Under the pieces are notes generated by a model. It saw only the letters and a program-made list of their open reading frames with translations. It did not search any database and had not been told where the DNA came from. This document shows positions 26,867-35,852 of a DNA stretch of 64,000 nt, in pieces. Where the stretch lies: assembly GCF_000151665.1 (NCBI RefSeq), contig NW_013171866.1, positions 558,001-622,000 of the forward strand. Direction: 5' to 3'. The stretch comes from Blastocystis hominis (lineage: Eukaryota; Sar; Bigyra; Opalinata; Blastocystidae). The translations under genes were made by a program, and so were the position numbers. Each line of letters begins with the position of its first letter. The stretch's first letter is position 1.

Positions 26867-28622
26867 CTACTGTTTTTGAAGTTGAGATATTCTTTGATAC
26901 AAAGCTGACCATATATATTGAATCTGGATGTGTTTATTCAGAACAGAAGACACATCTATATCTTATTTCCTCCATGTGAAAAAACTGGTGATTGATTTTG
27001 ATTCGATGTTTACAAATGAATAGACCATATTGATATGATTAAGATTTGGGATATCTAGAGTTCTCAATCACATTGCCATGTACCAACTTTCTAAGGTGAC
27101 GGAACGGGGTTCATAAAAACTGCCTCCTCCAGTATTATTGATACTGATTAGACAGGGAAGATCTATTGCATTATATGAAATCACCAATGCAATTCATACT
27201 TCTCATGACCAACATTGTTGACTCGTCATTTCCACACAGCGCACAGTACCCTAACTCGATAGTCAGTAATGAAGGTAGATCTAATCAATTATTCCATTCA
27301 GTAAAGAACATCACTCTCAAAAATAATCGACGAACTACCAAAAGTTGTGGCACCTAACTTTATCGTACGAAGATAAGGCAGATCTTAGAAATCAAAATAA
27401 AGAAACAATCATTACCCTGCAAAACAAAAGATTGATTCAAATCAAAATTCCATGAATTGGTTTCAACGTCACCGATCTTAATACCTTGAAGGGATGCAAG
27501 ATTCTTCAGTTCAAATTCGCCTCCAAAGTCTGCGAAACTTGATTGACCTATCTCAATCCATTCCAGTGACTCGCAATTCACTATGTAGAGTGATTTTGTC
27601 GAGTCGTTTGCTCTTGCCTTTGCAGCTTTGTAGTCAGCATCCCATTCTTGCTGCTTGACTTTTGTAAAAGAGTTTCTTCCAATTTTCAATCTTTTCAGTT
27701 GATTCATTCCATCGATTCTGAACGTTTTTACGTTTCCAAAGCAATCATCACCAATTTCAATTGAGCGTAACCACCCGAATTCGTTCAGATTCAATTCACT
27801 GATATCATTACAACAGTTCGATGAAATTACCAAATCTGTCACTTCTAAATTAATGTTGTGCAATTCTTTAAAAGAGCTAATGGTGGATATTTGACGACAT
27901 GGAGTGTACCATCCATCATAGAGATCTCTTCCACTCACTTCCACTCCATCTTTCCATTCCACTTCGCGAGTAGCAATCCGAGTTTCTTCATCGATCCAGT
28001 ATCCTCGACCATTTCGAAGAAACGATTCTTTCGATTCATCATAAACGAATTCACCCACATACAGGGGAATTTGGTTGGAAGCAATGGTGTTGTTGCCGTT
28101 TTCCTTGAATTCGATCATGATGGCTCCTTCGATCTTGCGGATGATCTCCACCAGCTTGTTCCCCTTCCACATCCCCTCAAGCAACATGGCACCCGTTTCT
28201 TCGTCATACTGGATGCCCCATCCTTCTCGTTCTCGCTTTTCGTTAAATTCACCGTGATATATCAGGTGATCACTCTCATGCGAATAGATTTCCATACGCT
28301 CGCCTCGAACGTGGTTTACAATACGATTAAAGTTGTGCTGATCCAGAATTTCGTCAAATGATTGGACAAAGGCAGCACAGCCATTCTCAAAGTAAGTAAA
28401 CTCCCCGATTTGAACTCCACCATCATCCTCTTCGTAAGCCATTTTAAGTACTCCATTTTTGAATAAATGAACCTTCCTCCCTTTCTTCATTGTGTATTCA
28501 TCTGCATGATTTCCTTGATAACACTGGAGAATATAGGTGCAGTCATTCAAAGTCATTTCTTTCGGTTTTCCAAGCGTAATATACCCATCCAAAAGAAACT
28601 CGCTTCCCTTAAGTTTATTCAA
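26867..28622 (-). CDS. MORN plus leucine-rich-repeat protein with repeat-phased introns
   Basis: Exon 1 (28622-27416) holds MORN-like repeats (YHGEFNEKREREGWGIQYDEETG, EGMWKGNKLV, YVGEFVYDES...RNGRGYW), then LRRs of the form L-x-x-I-x-I-G-x-x-C/S-F. Five short introns follow: 27384-27415, 27281-27314, 27163-27199, 27055-27087 and 26956-26985 (30-37 nt, all phase 1). They splice 69-81 nt exons each coding one LRR beginning (D/N)-(L/I/V)-P/S-x-L. Without splicing the frame would stop early at ~27360. About 529 residues to TAG at 26867-26869; the last exon is least certain. Likely a cytoplasmic scaffold; function unknown. Confidence 0.7.
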
Positions 28623-29454
28623 TCTACCTATTCATAATGATATATCCATCGTTCCTACTACTCGATTTCATATTTCGCTCAGTGTAATATAATCGCTTTG
28701 TAACAGTGTCAATCATCAGTTTATTTCATCTCTGTATTATTTTCTGGAACTGATATTCCTTTGTCGAATAGGTTGATGCAATAAGGGATACAGTACTTTC
28801 CTCTTCACTCCAACCCTTATCATGTTCACACTAGGCTCTTCTGTCCTATATGCTCCTTATTTTTTGTATGGCAATGCGGTTATGTCACAATATTGAACTT
28901 CTCCATTTTGTTTCCTAAGTTCGGATCGTTTCTCAGTTTTCTTCTATGTGATTATGCTTGACAATATGAGGGAATACATTTTGGAACTCTATTATACGCT
29001 GAATCATCTCAGTAATCGTTTGCACTCCCTTTGATGCTATTTTCAATATGACACTAAAATTCGTCTCTGCAAATATGACTCATTTTGGATTGCAGCTCTA
29101 TTTTCAACATTGTCAGGTGAGAATCCCTCTCGAAAGTGTTTACTATTGAAAATGCATCTTAGAATATACCTATTTCATTTTCGATACTGAAAATACTGCC
29201 TTGCGTACCAATCACATGCTTAACATAGATCCTGGATTGTTTCAGACCCTGTGTTACCTTGTGTGTTTTTCTCAAATCTGGTTCCTTCCATACCTTCTAC
29301 CAAAGAATTGAAACGGATATTTGAATTCCCAAAAAGTATTCTTCAAACAAACCATCTGAACTACCGAAATTCGAATTCGTTCAAATTACCTCCTGCCTAG
29401 ATTCGACTCACAAATACCTTACTCACATAACAGAATTGTCACTTTTTTTATATT
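28623..29454. other. AT-rich intergenic region
   Basis: No gene, RNA or repeat recognised. It lies between two divergent genes and should contain both promoters. Confidence 0.5.
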
Positions 29455-31179
29455 ATGTCTCCATGGGATAATATTCCGTTCAAAAGCGTACAGCGTATTC
29501 GCAAGAATATTATGATATGGTTTTATCGTCGATGCAAGGTACCTGCCCGTGTGCTGCTATTCGCCATTGTAGTTTGTATAATATTTGTCTATTCATTTCT
29601 TAACAATAATATTTTGCGCGTATCGGAGGAGTTAGTGAATTTGCAAAACCAAGTGGATGTTGTTGAGTCTTTTCGCTCCGAAAAGATAAACTTTGAAAAT
29701 CCTATGGATATAGCTGTTCCTTCCAGTAATACGGAAGTTCCTTCGGTCATTTCAGTCCAGGAGAGTGATACCGAAGAAAAGTCAGCCACAAGCGTGCACC
29801 ATCTGCGCGAAGAGAAGAAACCGGTGGGGAGTGAGACCCCAACGGCTGCTCAAGTGCAGATTGCTGGTACGTTATCCCAAATCATGCCTATATCTTTGGA
29901 AGGGAAATCTGACTTTGATGCAAGTTATGTTTTCAGATATTCTGCTTTTGTCCTTCCTCCTCCTTTTACGTATGTTAAAAGTAGACGCAGGACCCTTCCA
30001 GGGATTTCCAGCTATTTCCAAGAATTGGCAAGTTACAAACGTGATAAGTGCAAGAACGAGGATATTTGTGCCCATCCCTCTCACTATGTGAGCTTGTTTA
30101 CTGATTTTACTGCTGCCGACATTGAGAATATGAAGGAGAGGGACTACATTGTCTTCTTTCAGAAAGAGTACATTCGAGGAAGAGTCGATGTGGTGAGCAA
30201 CGGAGAACTCCCATTTACCTATGACTGTGGCTGCTTTTCGGACCATTCCAAAGCTCTTTCCTCGTCCTTGCAGCGTCCCTACAAGGTGCCGGGGACAGTG
30301 GTCTTTTTATTAGTTCCGAATGGAGCCACAATCCATCATTTTATCGACAGTGTTCTTCCCAAACTGGTCCAGCTGGAAGCCTTTCTCGGCGACGCCTCCT
30401 TCCGTTATCTGCTAGATTTGTCTCCACAGTACACGCTGGTGAAAGCACTTCTCGAGCGGCTAGGAATTCATGCAGACCAGTTGCTCGATTATCGAAGCAT
30501 TAAACACTTGGGAGATGGAATTTCTGCAGAGAGGCTTGTGATTCCTTGCAATACGCCTCCTCTGCATCCCTATTTGTGGCAGCGTGCGCAGTACTTGCTG
30601 CAGCTCCCGCATATCGTGAATCCTTCCTTGTTTACCAAAAACACAATTCTTTATTTGTCTCGAAGAAAGGGAACGATTGGAGGTGGGCGAAAAGTTGTAA
30701 ACGAGGCCGTGCTGGAAGGCCAGCTCAAGCAATTCGCTGCAGAGCACGGCTATCGGTACGTCCCCTTCTTCCATACAGACTACAATGACGCTGACTCGTT
30801 GATGCAGCTGTGGTCGTCCGCTGCAGCAGTGATTGGTCCGCATGGAGGAGCGTTTAGCAATATCTTGTTTGCACAGAAGGGATGTTTGGTGATCGAGTTT
30901 CTTCCGAATGGGGCCATCTTTACCGGCTCCACGTTCAAAGAGCACCTGTCTACCTATCAGCAAGCGATGCTATTGGGCCATCGGTATTTTGCCGTCATGT
31001 CGCCCTTTACGAAGCGGGATGATATGACTGTGAATGTGGAAGAAGTTATGAATATTTTAGAAAAGTCGTTGTCTTTATATTGTGTTTTCCAAACCAAACT
31101 AATTCTATTACTTCATTTCCAGTCTTTGGCTGATCTCTATCACGAATGGTTCGGCCATTCCTCACAACGAATGGAATGA
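29455..31179 (+). CDS. GT61-family glycosyltransferase (type II membrane protein)
   Basis: 574 residues. A short basic N-terminus precedes one membrane helix (residues ~33-53, VLLFAIVVCIIFVYSFL), a type II Golgi/ER topology, then a Ser/Glu-rich stem and a catalytic region. Typical GT61 (DUF563/EOGT/XYLT-like) blocks are VPNGATIHHFIDSVLPKL (cf. N-x-x-H), LYLSRRKG, and near the end VIGPHGGAFSNILFAQKGCLVIEF, the family's G-x-H-G-(A/G)-x-x-x-N box. It would transfer a pentose or GlcNAc to glycoproteins. The segment SLYCVFQTKLILLLHF near residue 540 may be an unspliced intron. No exact TGTTTGTT was seen after the stop. Confidence 0.78.
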   Translation: MSPWDNIPFKSVQRIRKNIMIWFYRRCKVPARVLLFAIVVCIIFVYSFLNNNILRVSEELVNLQNQVDVVESFRSEKINFENPMDIAVPSSNTEVPSVISVQESDTEEKSATSVHHLREEKKPVGSETPTAAQVQIAGTLSQIMPISLEGKSDFDASYVFRYSAFVLPPPFTYVKSRRRTLPGISSYFQELASYKRDKCKNEDICAHPSHYVSLFTDFTAADIENMKERDYIVFFQKEYIRGRVDVVSNGELPFTYDCGCFSDHSKALSSSLQRPYKVPGTVVFLLVPNGATIHHFIDSVLPKLVQLEAFLGDASFRYLLDLSPQYTLVKALLERLGIHADQLLDYRSIKHLGDGISAERLVIPCNTPPLHPYLWQRAQYLLQLPHIVNPSLFTKNTILYLSRRKGTIGGGRKVVNEAVLEGQLKQFAAEHGYRYVPFFHTDYNDADSLMQLWSSAAAVIGPHGGAFSNILFAQKGCLVIEFLPNGAIFTGSTFKEHLSTYQQAMLLGHRYFAVMSPFTKRDDMTVNVEEVMNILEKSLSLYCVFQTKLILLLHFQSLADLYHEWFGHSSQRME

Positions 31180-31599
31180 GTTATTTTGCTTTGAATACCC
31201 TTGCACAAACATGTAAAACGAAATTTTCACTTCCTTTCTTGCTTTACATCAAACGACTATTCTTGCTGACTTTGTTCTTCATCTGCTTTTCACTAATTTC
31301 TAATGATAATATTCCAACATCCTTGTATGGAAGCGATACAGCTCATAATGAGAAATGTCGGTAATCTCTTGTCTAGAAGAATACCAGTTCATTTGGACTC
31401 TACTAGATTCTCGTCTTGTGCTCTCGAAATAGGACCTTATGATGTTCTAGACAGTTATAACAATCTTGTTCTTAATATCACAGTAATCTATGGAACTCTT
31501 ACCATGTGGGATTACCACTGTGCCTGCGCCTCCACAACATACATGGATACACCTTTGATATTAAACTGATGTGCTATTTCCTCATTTCTTTTTATATCT
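31180..31599. other. Intergenic region
   Basis: No supported gene. An 88-codon frame (31303-31569) has no recognisable features. Probably the promoter region of the Hsp70-like gene. Confidence 0.4.
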
Positions 31600-32796
31600 A
31601 TGAGCAATTATCTTTGTTCAGGAATTGATTTGGGAGACGATGTCTCTGTGAGTGGTATTTTTTTTGAAAACCGTTCTGAACCCGAAAAGTCGTGTGTTGT
31701 TGTAACAGCGGATCGAAATGGATCGAAATTTCCAGTGTAGGACATGGTTAGGCTAAATCTTTACTTCTTTAGTACATCCGTTGCATTTGCTGATAAAGAG
31801 CGATTATCCGCCGAAGCTTCGCGATTGATAGTATAAATGATGTGGTTTCTGAATACCTAGTGCCGCCCGGACTACTCGGCCATCTGTCATAATTTGAGAG
31901 CTGTGATCCATTGTCAAATATCAGAGATTCAAGAGGAGACGCTGAAGTGTTTTCCTTCGATGAAATCGGATAAAGACGGATTTGTAATCTATGAAGTTCC
32001 GTTTGCTGGAAAGAAGATACAATTCACCCCAGAGCATTTACTAGGTAGTTACGCTGCCGACCGGATACGTGATATCAAGGCGGAGCGCCATTTGGATGAT
32101 TTGAGATTGGTGCTTTCCGTTCCGTCGTATTTTACCGAAGAGCAGATCAGTCACTTCCAGCTGGGATTGAATATAGCGCAAATTAGTCAATACACTCTGA
32201 TTCACAACATCGATTCCATCGCTGTGGCGTACAGCTACATGAAAGCTCTCCACAAGGAGTTCTCTTCTCCTCGCACCGTTCTCTTCGTGGGTATGGATTT
32301 CTTAGCGGCCGAAGCCTGCGTGATTCGCTTCAGCAATGACTCTTACGACATTCTTTCTTACGAATTCACGCCGAACGTTGGCACGCAAAGAATCAACTCC
32401 CTCATCTTCCACGAGGTCGAGAAGAATTATAAGGATATAATGGAGACGCAGAGCGGCTTCGAGGAGCTTCCGTTCGTGTATTCGAAGATCGCCGCGAAGG
32501 TAATGGAGTGTCGAAATCAGTTTTTGCCGTCGTTTTCGGAGTTCGAAGCGACGATTCCGGAGATTTTGGAGGATAAGGACTTCCCGTTTGTTGTGGAATA
32601 CGCGTCGTTGAGCGAGCGGATTGAAGAGGAAGGATTGAGCGAAGTGTTCTGCGGGATGGTGAAGAAATGTGTGGAGAAAGCGGGGAATGTGAAGCTGGAT
32701 TGCGTGGAGCCGATGAATCAAAATGTGTTTATGACACCGTTTTTGACCCGTTTGAATGAATTGATGAAGAGTAGTGGGCAGAATATATCCTTATGA
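31600..32796 (+). CDS. Divergent Hsp70-like protein, ATPase domain only
   Basis: Three exons (31600-31736, 31773-31830, 31861-32796) with 36- and 30-nt introns give 376 residues. Hsp70/Hsp110 fold markers: GIDLGDDVSVS (phosphate-1 loop), FPSTSVAFADKERLSAEAS (cf. TPSxVxF...R-x-G-x-A-A), LVLSVPSYFTEEQ (cf. V-P-x-x-F), NIDSIAVAYSY (cf. N-E-P-T-A-A-A-x-A-Y), VLFVGMDFLAAEACVIRF (phosphate-2) and EPMNQNVFMTPFLTRLNELM in the place of the V-G-G-x-x-R segment. Key Gly/Thr residues are replaced, so nucleotide use is doubtful. The substrate-binding domain is absent. Encoded TGA. Confidence 0.72.
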
Positions 32797-32857
32797 TGAA
32801 TTGAATGAATTGAAAGAGTTGAATGAATTGAATGAATAACTTGAATGACTTGAATGT

Positions 32858-34629
32858 ATGACTTGGCTTTTTGATTGTTCACTGAATCATCCATTCAATG
32901 CTCGGTTGGTTCCTTTATTCCACGTCGAATTAAAGCCTGGCTCCATGTTTATCATCGATCAGGTCATGCAAGGCAACGCAAAATTCGCCTTCTTCTGCGA
33001 GAACTACGGAAAGCCCGAGCTGCAATCCATTCTCTCCCCCATCTGCAACTCCGTAAAACCGATCTGCTGTCTCTGGAACGCCGTCAAAGCGCCCAACGCC
33101 GCCTCCGCGCCACGCTCTCTCGACGCTTTATGTACCCACACACACACTCTTCCAATTCATCGCTAGTCGCAGCCCACGCCTCCGATTTAGCGGCCGCGAA
33201 GCAGCTCGAAGCGTCCATTCTGGTTTCAAACCAGGAGCAATCGAACATCAAAAGCTGGCAGAACTCCTTTTCCACGATGCTGAATCAAATCAACTCGCTG
33301 GTCCGCGGGGAAAAAGTCTCCGCGGACGGCGTCGTGAATGAATACGCGTTGAACCAGGTCCAAATGCTGAGCATGATCGCCGAGGCCAACGAATGGTTCG
33401 TCAAAGCGACGCAGTCGAACGCCAGCGGCGAAGAATACCGCGAGATGTGCGAGAAATATCAGAAATCGTTCGACGAGGCGATGAGCGCGTTCCACGAAAA
33501 GCGCGAGAAAGAACTCGAAGAGGAGCGCAAGCGGAAGGAGGAAGAAGCCAGACAGGCGGAGCTCGAGCGGCAGAAGAAGCGGCTGGCCGAAGAGGAGGAG
33601 CGTCGCGCGATGCAGAAGGCGATGGTTCTCCACTGGCGCGAGATCAACGAGAACACCTACTATCTCTCGCGGTACGTTTCGCAAGAAGACGTGGAGTTCT
33701 GGCTCCAGAACCACAATCGCGTGTACTTCTCTCTCCTCTCCTCGCCTCATCGCGTAGAATCGAAGTGGGAAACCATCCCTCTGCGTTCTCCGACCTCCAC
33801 CTCGCGCTCACGCTCTCCGACTACCAGATCAGCACCGAAGAGGAGCTCAGTCGCCGCGCCTACCGCCTTCCTCTCAACGCCGAATGCACCGCTCCGCGTC
33901 TCTCCGACTCCAAGCCGCTTCTCTCGCGGAACTTCGTCCGCATGGCGCCGACACTGTTCTACGACGGCGATCTCTGCGAGGGCGTTCCGCACGGCGTGGG
34001 CACGCTGATCGACGCCACGCTGCAGCAAGTGGTCTATCAGGGCCAGTGGGACCACGGCGTGTTCCACGGCCAGGGCACGCGGTATGAGCGCGGCGCGCTG
34101 GTGCAGAGCGGAGAGTTCGAGAAGGGCGCGCTGATGCAAGGACGGTGGATCCAGTCGTCCGGCGCGATCTGGGTGGGAACGTTCCAGAACCAGTTCTTGA
34201 CGAGTGGACGGATGGTGCTGCCGTCGGGCCTGTGGATCGAGGGAAAGTGGAAGGAAGGCCGGCCGATGGGGGAGTGCACGGTGCACGTGGCGAACGCGAT
34301 CAAGGATCTGAATTACGATTTCGATCATGCGGACGAGATCACGAGGTATAATGTGATGGTGCTGGAAGACCGCGTGTACTACCATAACAAGTATTTGCTG
34401 GATCAGAACCCGATCTTCCTGTTCTACTTCAATGGAGATGTGTTCATTGGGAAGGCGAACGGAAAGGACGAGCCGGTGAACGGATTGTACTACTATCTGT
34501 ACAACAACCTCTACCAGAAGTTCAGCATCGGCAGCGGATTCCATGACGAGAATCTGAAGGATGTGACTTATTGCCCGATCCTGCCCATTAAGCAGTTTGA
34601 CCTGGTGCTGCAGCACGAGCAGAAGAAGT
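32858..34629 (+). CDS. MORN-repeat protein with central coiled coil; stop made by polyadenylation
   Basis: Three exons (32858-33131, 33167-33722, 33758-34629) joined by 35-nt introns that restore frame give ~567 residues. Residues ~130-270 contain a charged coiled coil (REKELEEERKRKEEEARQAELERQKKRLAEEEER). The C-terminal half has MORN repeats (YDGDLCEGVPHGVGTL, YQGQWDHGVFHGQGT, WVGTFQNQFLTSG, IEGKWKEGRPMGECT). No stop fits the end: the frame runs past TGTTTGTT (34634-34641). If RNA is cleaved after T34629, added A's create UAA right after ...EQKK, as known for Blastocystis. The first exon is the least certain part. Convergent with the ML gene; its stop lies 51 nt away. Confidence 0.72.
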
Positions 34630-34633
34630 TGTG

Positions 34634-34641
34634 TGTTTGTT
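34634..34641 (+). promoter_or_regulatory. TGTTTGTT motif setting a poly(A)-made stop
   Basis: Four nt separate it from the inferred cleavage T (34629); the same 4-nt spacing occurs at 35841-35853 on the minus strand. Confidence 0.65.
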
Positions 34642-34679
34642 TCCAACCAACAAAGCGTAGTGAATAGAGCTAAAATGAA

Positions 34680-35251
34680 CTACATCGGTACTTCGATGTC
34701 CAGACACAGGATCTGGTCATGGTTTTCATCGAACATTTCAGCGTGGATACCATAAACGCCACTCAGAGGCGTTACAGAGAATTCCGCACTCTCCTGAAGC
34801 GTGATTTGGCCCTTTTCCTGAACATCAACTCACTGACAAAACACACATACTTGAGGGCACTTCAGACCCGTAATATAAATATGACCCGTCCAGAATGGCA
34901 GATTAATCACAGAATCCTCGCACAAGTCACCATTCTTCCACAACACGGTCAATTTGTTAAATGAAGCACTCAGTTTCCATGTTGCTCCCTTGTTGATGGT
35001 CTTCGACAGCGTCCCAGTCGCATTCACAACGGTAACAACTCTGGGTTGAACAGGATTGGGGGAAATGGAAACATCTACATATCACAAACACCCTTCATCC
35101 CGTACCATCGATCCTACCAATCGCACCCGGCTCCGAACACATAGAGTAAGTAATCGGACCAGGGGTGGCAAGGCATACCTAAAATGAGTATGGACAATGA
35201 GAAAAGTACGGAAAATGTCAAGAGAGCAATAAGGAAAAGAGTCGGCTGCAT
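34680..35251 (-). CDS. Secreted ML-domain (NPC2/MD-2-like) lipid-binding protein
   Basis: Four exons (35210-35251, 35106-35178, 34851-35074, 34680-34817) with introns of 31, 31 and 33 nt give 158 residues. A clear signal peptide (MQPTLFLIALLTFSVCLATP) is followed by CSEPGAIGRIDDVSISPNPVQP, a beta-rich core with LCEDSVINLPF, GHIYITGLKCPQ, AEFSVTPLSGVYGIHAEMFDENHDQILCLDI. This is the ML layout, with the paired cysteines (LC...KCP, LCL) in place; these proteins bind sterols or other lipids. Encoded TAG. It starts 61 nt after the stop of the upstream minus-strand gene, showing extreme packing. Confidence 0.8.
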
Positions 35252-35289
35252 TTTTGTGGTGATGAAACACAACCCTTCCTCGTTGTTCA

Positions 35290-35301
35290 AACAAACAAAC
35301 A
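35290..35301 (-). promoter_or_regulatory. Doubled TGTTTGTT 3'-end motif
   Basis: Minus-strand TGTTTGTTTGTT, 11 nt after the TAG at 35312-35314, ends the unknown gene; the ML gene's ATG follows ~40 nt later. Confidence 0.65.
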
Positions 35302-35311
35302 GATAAACACG

Positions 35312-35825
35312 CTACTGTGACTCGCTTCTTGTTTCGTTGCTCAACATCGCGTTTAAATAACGAGAATTCCGATATGACACAAAAACTGTTCCGTTCTCTT
35401 GTTTTGGGATTGTATAATGATGACTAATCACGACGAAAGGTGCAGGGACATAGACATGGTCTTTGATCTCCTGCCTTCGACTCTTTCTCCATTGCTGAAG
35501 CGCAGACTGCAACTGGCGCAGCTCCTTCGTAATTCCCTACATGAAAAGTAATCTTCGCTTGTACTCGAAGGGCATTCCTATCCATAGGTTCCGTAATCGG
35601 GCTGAAAAGGTTTGCTGCAGACAGAGGCTCTGATTATTATGCAAATTTCCATCCAAACGATTGTCTATTCCTGCCCCTCTTTGCTCTTGGTTCCTTAGAG
35701 TCTATTCTAATATAGATGTATTTGCTACGTACAGTACTTCCATTTGCAACCTCTTGCGGCTGTTGCTGTTCCAATGACTGCTTCTGTGTTTCGCCAGACG
35801 CTGTGCTGTTCGAACTCGTACTCAT
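35312..35825 (-). CDS. Unknown small gene, exon structure partly unresolved
   Basis: It starts MSTSSNSTASGETQKQSLEQQQPQE; a 31-nt intron (35702-35732) joins to TLRNQEQRGAGIDNRLDGN...SARLRNLWIGMPFE, and a further block reads KELRQLQSALQQWRKSRRQEIKDHVYVPAPFVVISHHYTIP...RYLNAMLSNETRSESQ, ending TAG. The last two blocks are in one frame but separated by an in-frame TAG near 35548; no 28-33 nt intron I tried removes it while keeping frame, so a non-standard intron, readthrough or a lesion is possible. No family recognised; residues before VYVPAPF look like a coiled coil followed by a beta segment. Confidence 0.45.
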
Positions 35826-35840
35826 CGCAGCAGAATTTGA

Positions 35841-35848
35841 AACAAACA
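35841..35848 (-). promoter_or_regulatory. TGTTTGTT motif setting a poly(A)-made stop
   Basis: Four nt after T35853; cleavage there would give UAA directly after ...CLVH in the acyl-AMP ligase gene. The next gene's ATG (35825) is only 16 nt further on. Confidence 0.6.
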
Positions 35849-35852
35849 CCAA

